From NCBI GenBank assembly GCA_947573745.1, contig CANPGX010000034.1, forward strand, positions 1-8,901: a DNA stretch of 8,901 nucleotides. Direction: 5' to 3'. Origin of the DNA: an uncultured Erysipelotrichaceae bacterium (GTDB lineage Bacteria > Bacillota_I > Bacilli_A > Erysipelotrichales > Coprobacillaceae). Positions 1 through 6,622 of the stretch are shown piece after piece. How positions within the stretch are numbered: position 1 is the stretch's first letter; every line of letters begins with the position of its first letter. A program made the translations under genes and the position numbers. A model generated the notes under the pieces. That model ran no database searches. It saw only the letters and a program-made list of their open reading frames with translations, and had not been told where the DNA came from.

Positions 1-361
1 TTTGAATTGTGGTGTTTATGATCTTTTTAAAGTGATGAAAGAAGATAAAATGACAGCAGAATTAATGGAGGATTATCTAGGAAAAGATGCATCAAAAAAA
101 TCGGTCCAATTGGCCGACGTTGTTTCACATATGAATACACACTTTCCACCTACTTTTTTAATGAGCAGTACAGGTGATTTCTTGTTGACACAATATCCTG
201 TTATGGAGCAAAAACTCAAAGAATATCATATCCCATATATAGCTAAAGTTTATGGCGATGAAAAAAATCAACTTCCTCATGTTTTTCATTGTAATATGTA
301 TAGTGAGGATGCCGCTTACTGTAATCAAGATGAATGTGATTTTTTTAAATCATTTTTATAA
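1..361 (+). CDS. alpha/beta-hydrolase (acetyl-esterase/lipase type), 3' end only
   Basis: This is the C-terminal 119 codons of a gene that begins before the window; base 1 belongs to the preceding codon and the reading frame starts at base 2. The protein looks like the C-terminal third of the alpha/beta-hydrolase fold-3 (Aes/hormone-sensitive-lipase-like) family. A strand with PPTFLMSSTGDF carries the Asp expected of the catalytic triad (codon at 176-178). A helix and a strand ending in YG follow, and then PHVFHCN, which supplies the triad His (codon at 278-280 or, better, 287-289). The nucleophile Ser and the oxyanion HGG motif would lie upstream and cannot be seen. The family hydrolyses short-chain esters, usually in the cytoplasm; the substrate is unknown here. 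The TAA stop (359-361) lies inside the terminator hairpin. The family call is fairly secure and the substrate is open. Confidence 0.75.
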   Translation, partial: LNCGVYDLFKVMKEDKMTAELMEDYLGKDASKKSVQLADVVSHMNTHFPPTFLMSSTGDFLLTQYPVMEQKLKEYHIPYIAKVYGDEKNQLPHVFHCNMYSEDAAYCNQDECDFFKSFL

Positions 362-386
362 GCGCTTAATGAGCGCTTATTTTTTT
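359..386 (+). terminator. intrinsic terminator of the hydrolase gene
   Basis: A perfect 8-bp stem (TAAGCGCT at 359-366 pairing with AGCGCTTA at 372-379) closes a 5-nt loop and is followed by seven T (380-386). The 5' arm begins at the TAA stop of the hydrolase, and the loop-side end holds the stop codon (366-368) of the convergent MATE gene. On the minus strand the hairpin is not followed by a T-run, so it looks like a one-direction terminator. Confidence 0.85.
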
Positions 387-1727
387 CATCCATTTTCCAC
401 TTTTTAATCTAAAGAAGCACCAAACACACTTAATGATTTGATCAATTTTTAAAAGGGTATAAATCCAGAAAGCTGAGAAATGCCATACAAGGCCAGCTAA
501 AGCACCTAATGGAATAGAAGCAACCCATAAAAATAGGATATCTCCTAACATTAAAAATTTTGTATCTCCTCCTGCTCTTAAAACACCTTTTGTCAAGATA
601 GAATTCATAGATTGGAAGATCATGATAAAGCTAACAGCCAACATTAATTGTCCAGCAATTGCTTTGGCTTCTGGGGTTACTTGATAATAGTTAATGATAG
701 GATCTTTAAGAACTAAAATTACAAGAGCAGCAACACAACCAATCGTTAAGCCTAAACCAAGAAAAGTATATCCCTGTCTCTGTGCTTTTTCATAATCCCC
801 TTGTCCCATCGTATGACCTGTAATAATACCACTGGCATTAGAAATACCTTGTGTAAGCACAGAACTGAGTTGTTGAACAACAGTGGTCACAGAATTAGCG
901 GCAACAAAAGCTTTGCCAATACGGCCCATCACCATAGCGACAGCATTATTTCCTAAGGCTAATAAAGAATCACTGATGAGTACAGGAATACTGACTCTAA
1001 AATATTCTTTAACTAATACACCACAAGACATCCGAAGATGATGGAAACGATAAGAAATTTTTTGATCTTTAAAGAAAAAGAAACCGCAAATAAAGACCAG
1101 TTCAAATATTCTGGCAATCAATGTTCCTAGAGCCGCCCCAGCAATTTCCATACGTGGTGCGCCTAATTGTCCGAAAATAAAGACCCAATTGAAAAAAATA
1201 TTGACAAAGAAAGCTAAAATAGAGCAAATTAAAGGAATTTTAACTTGTCCTACACTACGCAAAACAATGGTACATGTTAAAGAAAGTCCCATGCAAAAAT
1301 AAGTTGGAATCAACCAACGTAAATAAGAAACACCATAATGAATAATATCAGCTTCATTAGAATATAAAAGCATGATCCATTGTGGAACCAAACATGAAGC
1401 GAGTGTAAAAACGGTGCTAAAAATCAAGCAGAAACGAAGCATGATCGTAATCGTTTGTTTTAAAGCATGTTTATCTTTCATTCCCCAAAAACGTGCTGTA
1501 AGAACAGAAGCCCCCATACCAATACCCATACAACATATTTGAAAAATATTAATAAATTGTCCAGCTAAACTTGAAGCAGATAATTGAGCATCTCCCATAC
1601 TACTTAACATCAAAGTATCCATAAGATTAATGCCTACAGTAATGAGTTGTTGTAAAGAAATAGGGATAGCAATACGCATCATCTCACGATAAAAATCACG
1701 ATCACCTAGATAATCTTTAAATGACAT
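366..1727 (-). CDS. MATE-family efflux transporter
   Basis: The 453-residue protein has the usual length and pattern of MATE (multidrug and toxic compound extrusion) transporters, with about twelve hydrophobic segments in two halves. The N-terminal part, an FYREMMRIAIPISLQQL-like stretch followed by INLMDTLMLSSMGDAQLSA, is the typical first-helix region of Firmicutes MATE proteins. The second half begins near residue 230 with FRVSIPVLISDSLLALGNNA, repeating the first-half pattern. Such proteins sit in the cytoplasmic membrane and export drugs, cations or metabolites in exchange for Na+ or H+; the substrate cannot be read from sequence. The ATG at 1725-1727 is preceded by a strong site (AAGGGGGAA, 1733-1741) with 5 nt spacing. 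It faces the hydrolase gene convergently, and its stop (366-368) lies inside that gene's terminator. It is probably its own transcription unit. Confidence 0.93.
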   Translation of the reverse strand: MSFKDYLGDRDFYREMMRIAIPISLQQLITVGINLMDTLMLSSMGDAQLSASSLAGQFINIFQICCMGIGMGASVLTARFWGMKDKHALKQTITIMLRFCLIFSTVFTLASCLVPQWIMLLYSNEADIIHYGVSYLRWLIPTYFCMGLSLTCTIVLRSVGQVKIPLICSILAFFVNIFFNWVFIFGQLGAPRMEIAGAALGTLIARIFELVFICGFFFFKDQKISYRFHHLRMSCGVLVKEYFRVSIPVLISDSLLALGNNAVAMVMGRIGKAFVAANSVTTVVQQLSSVLTQGISNASGIITGHTMGQGDYEKAQRQGYTFLGLGLTIGCVAALVILVLKDPIINYYQVTPEAKAIAGQLMLAVSFIMIFQSMNSILTKGVLRAGGDTKFLMLGDILFLWVASIPLGALAGLVWHFSAFWIYTLLKIDQIIKCVWCFFRLKSGKWMKKISAH

Positions 1728-1749
1728 AAAAATTCCCCCTTATTTTTTT

Positions 1750-1778
1750 ATTGTACAAAATTTCTCATCAAGAATAAA
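1750..1778 (-). promoter_or_regulatory. possible promoter of the MATE gene
   Basis: On the minus strand a TACAAT -10 box (1750-1755) lies 22 nt before the start codon, and a weak TTTATT -35 (1773-1778) lies 17 nt further upstream. The -35 match is poor, so this is only the best candidate between the upstream terminator and the ribosome binding site. Confidence 0.35.
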
Positions 1779-1820
1779 GAAAATATCAAGACGAGGTGCG
1801 ATTATTTCAAATATGGAAAT

Positions 1821-1846
1821 AAAAAAAGAAAGATTGTTTCTTTCTT
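1821..1846 (-). terminator. intrinsic terminator of the 175-residue membrane protein gene
   Basis: Read on the minus strand, an 8-bp stem (AAGAAAGA / TCTTTCTT, plus positions 1839-1846 and 1826-1833) closes a 5-nt loop (1834-1838) and runs into five T (A at 1821-1825). It lies 10 nt after the stop codon at 1856-1858. The stem is AT-rich and so of moderate strength, but position and layout fit a terminator that separates this gene from the MATE gene. Confidence 0.7.
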
Positions 1847-1855
1847 AAAATCATA

Positions 1856-2383
1856 TTATTCCTCCCAATGGACTTCAATGGGATCTTGATGATTTTTAAT
1901 GGCTCTTTCATTAGCGAAGTCTAAAAAAGCTAAAGCATGATCAACATGATGGTCTAATTTTGTCCATGGCATATGGCGATGAATCTTAATTTTAAGGGTG
2001 ATATCAAAGTCCTCTAAGATAACCATAAATTGATTTTTAAACAAGCCTTTAATGATTCGCCACTTTGTTGTTTTTAAATTCATTTTAACTGAACCATTTT
2101 TTACAATGATATAGGTTGCATTCATCATCACAACCATGATATGTTCATCACTTATCCCAATATAACAAGGTAAGTGATAATTTTTACGGTTGAATTGAAA
2201 AACTTTCCCAATGACGTCTAATCGAATCGTTTCATGTGTTTTCTCTTCTAAACTTTTTTTAATATCTTGTTTAACAGATTCTAATTTCATACCATTACGA
2301 ATAGAAAAGAAAATGATATATAAACAGATAAGTAGCGCAAACCCTAAAACGCTAAATGCGACTACCAGCAATGTGAAATGCAT
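1856..2383 (-). CDS. unrecognised single-pass membrane protein, 175 residues
   Basis: I do not recognise a family. Residues 4-27 form one strong hydrophobic segment with few charges, followed by a basic stretch (RNGMKLESVKQDIKK), so the protein is probably anchored at its N-terminus with the rest in the cytoplasm. Residues 55-135 are rich in alternating beta-type segments (for example YIGISDEHIMVVMMNATYII), which loosely recalls small PH-like membrane-associated domains; this is only an impression. The C-terminal 40 residues are rich in histidine (H135, H137, H145, H146, H149, H165, H172) and end in an acidic tail. The ATG start has a strong GGAGGTT site (2391-2397) 7 nt away. With its own promoter and terminator it is a single-gene unit, and its divergent position to the PTS gene gives no clear link. 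Confidence 0.75.
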   Translation of the reverse strand: MHFTLLVVAFSVLGFALLICLYIIFFSIRNGMKLESVKQDIKKSLEEKTHETIRLDVIGKVFQFNRKNYHLPCYIGISDEHIMVVMMNATYIIVKNGSVKMNLKTTKWRIIKGLFKNQFMVILEDFDITLKIKIHRHMPWTKLDHHVDHALAFLDFANERAIKNHQDPIEVHWEE

Positions 2384-2414
2384 ATAAGTAAACCTCCAAT
2401 ATTTCGCTATTTAT

Positions 2415-2443
2415 ACTATAAAATAAAGATGAAATAAACTCAA
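2415..2443 (-). promoter_or_regulatory. sigma-A-type promoter of the 175-residue membrane protein gene
   Basis: On the minus strand TTGAGT (2438-2443) is separated by exactly 17 nt from TATAGT (2415-2420). The predicted start point near 2408 leaves a leader of about 25 nt holding the GGAGGTT ribosome binding site. This is the best-formed promoter in the window. Confidence 0.65.
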
Positions 2444-2446
2444 GGA

Positions 2447-2456
2447 TGAATATTCA
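2447..2456. repeat. 10-bp perfect palindrome in the divergent intergenic region
   Basis: TGAATATTCA is a perfect palindrome lying 3 nt upstream of the -35 box of the leftward promoter and about 165 nt before the PTS start. It could be half of an operator for a dimeric regulator. In AT-rich DNA such a short palindrome can also arise by chance. Confidence 0.3.
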
Positions 2457-2523
2457 GGTTTAGGAAGCTTGCTTAAAAACGATCATAAGAGTATTTCATT
2501 TTGAATCCTTTATTCTTAAAATC

Positions 2524-2585
2524 AACTTAATATTACACCTTTTTATTGAATGGATTTTTCATACTTAGACTTATATCATTAAGTT
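2524..2585. repeat. 8-bp inverted repeat flanking the likely PTS promoter region
   Basis: AACTTAAT (2524-2531) and ATTAAGTT (2578-2585) are exact inverse copies 46 nt apart. The interval holds a TTGAAT (2546-2551) and a TATATC (2572-2577) that could be promoter boxes, but their 20-nt spacing is too long for a good unassisted promoter. That would fit an activator-dependent promoter (inference). No T-run follows the right arm, so it is not a terminator. Confidence 0.3.
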
Positions 2586-2620
2586 AAAGAAAAATTAAAT
2601 AGAAAGGATTATAAAGTTTT

Positions 2621-3850
2621 ATGGAAAAACTAACAAACAAGTATTTGATGCCTATGGCACAATTCATCGCAGCAAATCGGTATATGATTGCTTTGAAAAA
2701 TGGAATGGTGAAAATTACACCATTAACGATTATAGGGAGTATCTTCCTTATTTTATCTCAATTACCAAAGATTATTTCTTTTATACCAGATTATAGCGAA
2801 TCCGTTTATCAGATTTTAAATTTCCCATATACCATTACTTATGGCATCTTGGGGTTAGTAGCAGTTGGAGCTGTAGCTTATTCTTTGGCACAGCAGGATA
2901 AAGACTTAGATCCGTATATGAATTCTATTTCTGCAATGTTAATTTTTGTTACATTATGTGCACCTATTGAAGGTGGTATGATGAATGCTGCTTTTTTAGG
3001 AAGTCAAGGAATTTTCGCAGCTATTCTTGTTGGTCTGGCAACACCTATGATGATCTCATTTTTTACTAAAAAGAATATAAAAATTAAAATGCCAGATTCT
3101 GTACCACCTTATATTACTTCATCTTTTGAATCTATCATTCCTACAGCCATAGCGCTCGTTATCTTTTATGGTTTAAGTGTTTTATGTCAGTCAATGACAG
3201 GCGGACTCTTAATTCCTGCATTTATCAATAAATTATTAGCGCCTGCTATTACGGGTGTAGATTCTATTTGGTTTGTTGTTACCATTATGTTCTTTGTACA
3301 GATACTTTTCTTTTTTGGATTGCATGGAGCATCTATTTTGTTTGGATTTATCACACCATTTGCTATAGCAAATACGGCATTAAATGCTGAAGCTATTGCA
3401 CAAGGTGGTAGTCCAACTAAAGCTTTTACATTTGTATGTTTATATTTGGGTGGATATTTTTATTCAATATGGGCCATTTTATTAATGAGATGTAAAAGTG
3501 AACGTTTGAGATCTATTGGAAAAATTGCTTTAGTTCCTGCTATCTTTAATATTCAAGAACCATTACAATATGGTGCACCTATTATGCTGAATCCACTATT
3601 ATTTATTCCTTATATTGTAACGAATGCGATTGGTGTAGGATTAACTTATTGGGTCATGGACGTCGGCTTGGTTAATTGTGCTGCTGTAGGAGTTCCATCT
3701 ATTTTACCACAACCATTTATGGGATTATTGGCAACCTTAGATTGGCGTAGTGTAGTTTTATGGGCCGTTCTAGTTTTAATTAACTATATCATTTGGAAGC
3801 CATTTATTCATGCTTATGATCAACAAGTCTTAGCAGAAGATGGGAAATAA
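2621..3850 (+). CDS. PTS EIIC permease, lactose/cellobiose family
   Basis: The 409-residue membrane protein is the sugar-translocating EIIC subunit of a phosphoenolpyruvate sugar phosphotransferase system of the lactose/cellobiose/diacetylchitobiose type. The start LTNKYLMPMAQFIAANRYMI matches the usual N-terminus of the family. FFFGLHGASI carries the conserved substrate-site His (H235) of the GIHG motif, and NIQEPLQYGAPIMLNPLLFI carries the conserved Glu (E313) of the NEP..FG.P...NP motif. About ten membrane segments are visible. The ATG is preceded by AAAGGA (2603-2608) at a rather long 12-nt spacing, but no better in-frame start exists. No EIIA or EIIB gene lies in the window, so the phosphoryl chain must come from elsewhere. 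The ene-reductase gene follows after 12 nt, clearly in one operon. The GH1 gene downstream suggests a beta-glucoside substrate. Confidence 0.93.
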   Translation: MEKLTNKYLMPMAQFIAANRYMIALKNGMVKITPLTIIGSIFLILSQLPKIISFIPDYSESVYQILNFPYTITYGILGLVAVGAVAYSLAQQDKDLDPYMNSISAMLIFVTLCAPIEGGMMNAAFLGSQGIFAAILVGLATPMMISFFTKKNIKIKMPDSVPPYITSSFESIIPTAIALVIFYGLSVLCQSMTGGLLIPAFINKLLAPAITGVDSIWFVVTIMFFVQILFFFGLHGASILFGFITPFAIANTALNAEAIAQGGSPTKAFTFVCLYLGGYFYSIWAILLMRCKSERLRSIGKIALVPAIFNIQEPLQYGAPIMLNPLLFIPYIVTNAIGVGLTYWVMDVGLVNCAAVGVPSILPQPFMGLLATLDWRSVVLWAVLVLINYIIWKPFIHAYDQQVLAEDGK

Positions 3851-3862
3851 GAGGCTGGAATC

Positions 3863-5746
3863 ATGAACTACAGTGAATTATTTGCACCTATTCAAGTCAA
3901 TCAAATGATTTTAAAAAATAGAATCATTGCTGCTCCTATTGTCTCCCACGTTTCCAAAGAGAAGGTCACATCAGGAATATCTATGGCCATCATTGGATGT
4001 GGTTTTATCAAAGAAAAACATGCCCCTATTAAAGGTGATGTTTATATGTTTGATAAATACTATAGGGAAGAAACAAGAGCAAAACTGGATTTTTATCGAC
4101 AGGGTGGAGCCAAAGTATCTTTAGAGCTTATGCATGCTGGAATGTATGCCAGAACAGATAAAAATGTAGATTATGTTTATGGACCATGTGATTTAGTTAG
4201 AGACGATAGTATGGTCGTCAAAGCTATGAATGAAACAGATATGGAAAAAGTGGCTGAAAGTTTTGCTTTAAGTGCTTTAGATGCAAAGAAGATGGGATTT
4301 GATATGGTCACTTTGCATTTTGCTCATGGCTGGTTGGCAAGTCAATTTCTTTCCTTACACTGGAATCATCGAACAGATGAATTTGGTGGTTCTATGGAAA
4401 ATAGAGTTAAATTTCCACTAATGATTCTTAAAAAGGTACGTGAAGCAGTAGGCAGAGATTTTCCTATTGATATAAGAATGAATGGAGAGGATCATCTAGA
4501 TAGAGGAACGACGATAGACGAAGCTGTATACTTTGCTAAAGTCGCTAGTCAATATGTCGATATGTTGCATGTTTCTTGTGGAACAGATATCAACCGTGAA
4601 GGAAATATCAAGATGGCAGCAACCACTTTGGAGCAACACCACCTCAATATTCATCTTTCAAAAGAAATTAAGAAAAATGTTAATATTCCTGTTGTTGTCG
4701 TGGGATCTATTGAGACACCAGAAGAAGCTCAAATGATCATTAAAGAGGGGTATGCAGATTGTGTTGCTTTAGGTAGAGCATTGGTGGCAGATCCATTATG
4801 GGCCAAAAAGGTCTATGAAGATCGAGAAAAAGATATTGTTCCATGTTTAAGATGCTTAAATTGTTTCCATATAGCTACTGATCGTTGGAATGTGGGATGC
4901 TCAGTCAATGCTCGTTATAATAAAGAGGATCAATATCCTTTAGTATTAGAGCAAGCCAAGACACTCAAGAAAGTTTTTGTGATTGGCGGGGGTCCAGCGG
5001 GGATGAAAGCGGCGCTGACTTGTGCTCAAAGAGGCCATGACGTGACACTTTTTGAAAAGCATGAACTTGGTGGCCTTATCTCCTTCTCTGATTATGCTAC
5101 ATCTAAAAAAGATTTAAAGCGATATAAAGATTATCTTATTGATCAAATTCATCAATCTCCTGTTCATTTAGAAATAGGAAAATCTGTAACACCATCAGAT
5201 ATCAAAGAGAGAAAACCAGATGCTTTAATGATTGCTATCGGAGCAAAGATGATTATTCCAAATATCAAAGGCATCGAAGCAGAACATGTTCTACCTGTTA
5301 CTGAAGCATATACTAAAATGAACCAATTATCTGATGAGGTTGTTATTTTAGGAGGAGGCACTTCTGGCATAGAAATGGCTTTAGAGTTATGTGCCTTAAA
5401 TAAGCAAGTGACAGTGATTGAAATGGGTGATAAGATCAATCAGTCAGCCAATATGTTGTACAAAGTAGCTTTACAGAAAAAGATGCAGAAATTTCCTTCA
5501 CTCAATATCTTGTTAAATACACGATGTGTAGAGATAACGCATGAAGGTGTTCATATCGAATATAAAAATGAAAAAAGATTTTTAAAATGCAAGCATGTTA
5601 TTTTAGCGACAGGATTTAAGCCTAATGATGAAGCAAATGCATTTTATGGTATTACACCAGAAACTTATGTTATCGGTGATTGTCAACGTGTCGCAACCGT
5701 CATGGAAGCTAATAAGGATGCTTATTTTAATTCATTGATCATTTAA
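3863..5746 (+). CDS. FMN/4Fe-4S/FAD NADH:flavin oxidoreductase (FadH/BaiCD-type ene-reductase)
   Basis: The 627-residue protein has the full layout of the 2,4-dienoyl-CoA reductase/BaiCD/trimethylamine-dehydrogenase group. An old-yellow-enzyme TIM barrel that binds FMN (about 1-325) carries HAG at 91-93, LHFAHGWLASQFLS at 151-164 and NHRTDEFGGSMENR after it. Four cysteines for a 4Fe-4S cluster follow at 328, 331, 334 and 346. An FAD-binding Rossmann motif GGGPAG lies at 375-380, and a second nucleotide-binding GGGTSG (NAD(P)H) at 497-502. Such cytoplasmic enzymes use NAD(P)H to reduce activated C=C bonds in enoyl-CoA, bile-acid intermediates or plant phenolics. The position that is the catalytic Tyr in FadH (HGY/EGY) reads Trp (W157) here. 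The first three cysteines are spaced C-x2-C-x2-C. A GAGG site (3851-3854) lies 8 nt before the ATG, and the gene is co-transcribed with the EIIC gene. The substrate is unknown. Confidence 0.9.
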   Translation: MNYSELFAPIQVNQMILKNRIIAAPIVSHVSKEKVTSGISMAIIGCGFIKEKHAPIKGDVYMFDKYYREETRAKLDFYRQGGAKVSLELMHAGMYARTDKNVDYVYGPCDLVRDDSMVVKAMNETDMEKVAESFALSALDAKKMGFDMVTLHFAHGWLASQFLSLHWNHRTDEFGGSMENRVKFPLMILKKVREAVGRDFPIDIRMNGEDHLDRGTTIDEAVYFAKVASQYVDMLHVSCGTDINREGNIKMAATTLEQHHLNIHLSKEIKKNVNIPVVVVGSIETPEEAQMIIKEGYADCVALGRALVADPLWAKKVYEDREKDIVPCLRCLNCFHIATDRWNVGCSVNARYNKEDQYPLVLEQAKTLKKVFVIGGGPAGMKAALTCAQRGHDVTLFEKHELGGLISFSDYATSKKDLKRYKDYLIDQIHQSPVHLEIGKSVTPSDIKERKPDALMIAIGAKMIIPNIKGIEAEHVLPVTEAYTKMNQLSDEVVILGGGTSGIEMALELCALNKQVTVIEMGDKINQSANMLYKVALQKKMQKFPSLNILLNTRCVEITHEGVHIEYKNEKRFLKCKHVILATGFKPNDEANAFYGITPETYVIGDCQRVATVMEANKDAYFNSLII

Positions 5747-5769
5747 AGAGATTGAATAATCTCTTTTTT
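5745..5769 (+). terminator. intrinsic terminator of the EIIC/ene-reductase operon
   Basis: A perfect 9-bp stem (AAAGAGATT at 5745-5753 with AATCTCTTT at 5758-5766) closes a 4-nt loop and continues as T to 5769, with another seven T soon after (5773-5779). It overlaps the last two bases of the ene-reductase stop codon. It closes the two-gene operon immediately before the regulator's promoter. Confidence 0.85.
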
Positions 5770-5778
5770 GTATTTTTT

Positions 5779-5787
5779 TGATATAAT
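5779..5787 (+). promoter_or_regulatory. extended -10 promoter of the regulator gene
   Basis: TGATATAAT is a perfect extended -10 element (TG, one base, TATAAT). No convincing -35 box lies 17 nt upstream because the terminator's T-run occupies that place, which is usual for extended -10 promoters. The start point would be near 5794, about 30 nt before the ATG at 5825. This argues against a TTG start at 5768. Confidence 0.6.
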
Positions 5788-5824
5788 AGAAAATATTAAA
5801 TATAAGATAGAAGATGATAAAATT

Positions 5825-6622
5825 ATGAAATTAAATAATAAAGAACTTCAATTGCTTTATACTTTGATGATGACGCCTCAATGGAAAACAAGCAAAGAAT
5901 TGGCGCAGGAACTAGGTGTTAATGAGAAAAAAATCCAAAAAGCTATTAAAATCCTTGATGATAAATTAGAAGGTAAAGGACATATTATTTCACACCTGAG
6001 AAAAGGTTACAAAATGGATGGTTTGTTACAAGATTTTAAGGATGAGCTGTTCTTTGAATATGAATTTAATGAATCTTTTTTTAATTTAAATGATCGTAGT
6101 GCAACTATAGCACTTTATTTACTTTTTCAAAAAGAATATATTACCATGAATAAATTGGCGGAAAAGTTTTATTTATCTAAGACAACTGTTTTTTCAGAAA
6201 TTAAAAAATTAAAGCAATGGATGGATGAAACAGAGGGCTTATATTTAGAAGTATCTCGCATAAAAGGAGTTAAAATATATGGCGATGAGCGTGTAAAAAG
6301 ATATGAAGGTTCTTGCTTTTCTCAATTTGACAGCTTATACCATTTATTGAATGAAGAGGAAATCATCTTTTATAAAGAAAAATTTAAAATATGTTATCAG
6401 GTTTTAAAAAGTGAACTCATAAAATATCATTTTAATATATCTGGGCAAGATTATGTTAGATTGATTCGTTATATTCTGATTAGTATTTTAAGAACAAAGA
6501 ATGGTTTCATCTTAAAAGAAGATGAAGCTTTCGTCATGCCTAGAGAATCTGTGGTTTATTCTTTCATAAAAACTATTTCAACGCTTTGTCAATATCAGTT
6601 TTCTCAAGCAGAGATATTATAA
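5825..6622 (+). CDS. BglG/Mga-type transcriptional regulator, N-terminal part before an in-frame stop
   Basis: This 265-residue product carries two DNA-binding helix-turn-helix units and the start of a PRD-like region. The first unit is residues 6-65, with WKTSKELAQELGVNEKKIQK as its core. The second is residues 89-155, with ITMNKLAEKFYLSKTTVFSE as its core. A PTS-regulation-domain-like helical region fills about 185-260. Full members of this group (LicR/MtlR/Mga-like activators) have 500-650 residues, so the protein stops in the middle at TAA 6620-6622. Coding sequence continues in the same frame beyond it. In the expected PRD motif (DHI...R) the His position reads Tyr (Y216). The ATG at 5825 is chosen because it lies after the extended -10 promoter; its ribosome binding site is poor. 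Such regulators control PTS and glycosidase genes, here presumably its neighbours. The fragment might still bind DNA, but without its control domains. Confidence 0.75.
   Translation: MKLNNKELQLLYTLMMTPQWKTSKELAQELGVNEKKIQKAIKILDDKLEGKGHIISHLRKGYKMDGLLQDFKDELFFEYEFNESFFNLNDRSATIALYLLFQKEYITMNKLAEKFYLSKTTVFSEIKKLKQWMDETEGLYLEVSRIKGVKIYGDERVKRYEGSCFSQFDSLYHLLNEEEIIFYKEKFKICYQVLKSELIKYHFNISGQDYVRLIRYILISILRTKNGFILKEDEAFVMPRESVVYSFIKTISTLCQYQFSQAEIL

Noticed and set aside
3927..4124. Open frame of 65 codons inside the ene-reductase gene
   Set aside because: Overlaps a well-supported gene in another frame, with no family signal or ribosome binding site.
4533..4736. Open frame of 67 codons inside the ene-reductase gene
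   Set aside because: Shadow of the TIM-barrel coding frame; nothing recognisable in its translation.
4984..5020. Local G/C-rich patch in the AT-rich ene-reductase gene
   Set aside because: It coincides with the glycine/alanine-rich FAD-binding motif, whose codons are G/C-rich anyway; no sign of insertion.
5164..5439. Minus-strand open frame of 91 codons inside the ene-reductase gene
   Set aside because: Antisense shadow across the NAD(P)H-binding region; no start signals.
5768..5824. TTG start that would add 19 residues to the regulator
   Set aside because: It lies in the terminator's T-run and upstream of the predicted transcription start; ATG 5825 fits the family's N-terminus.
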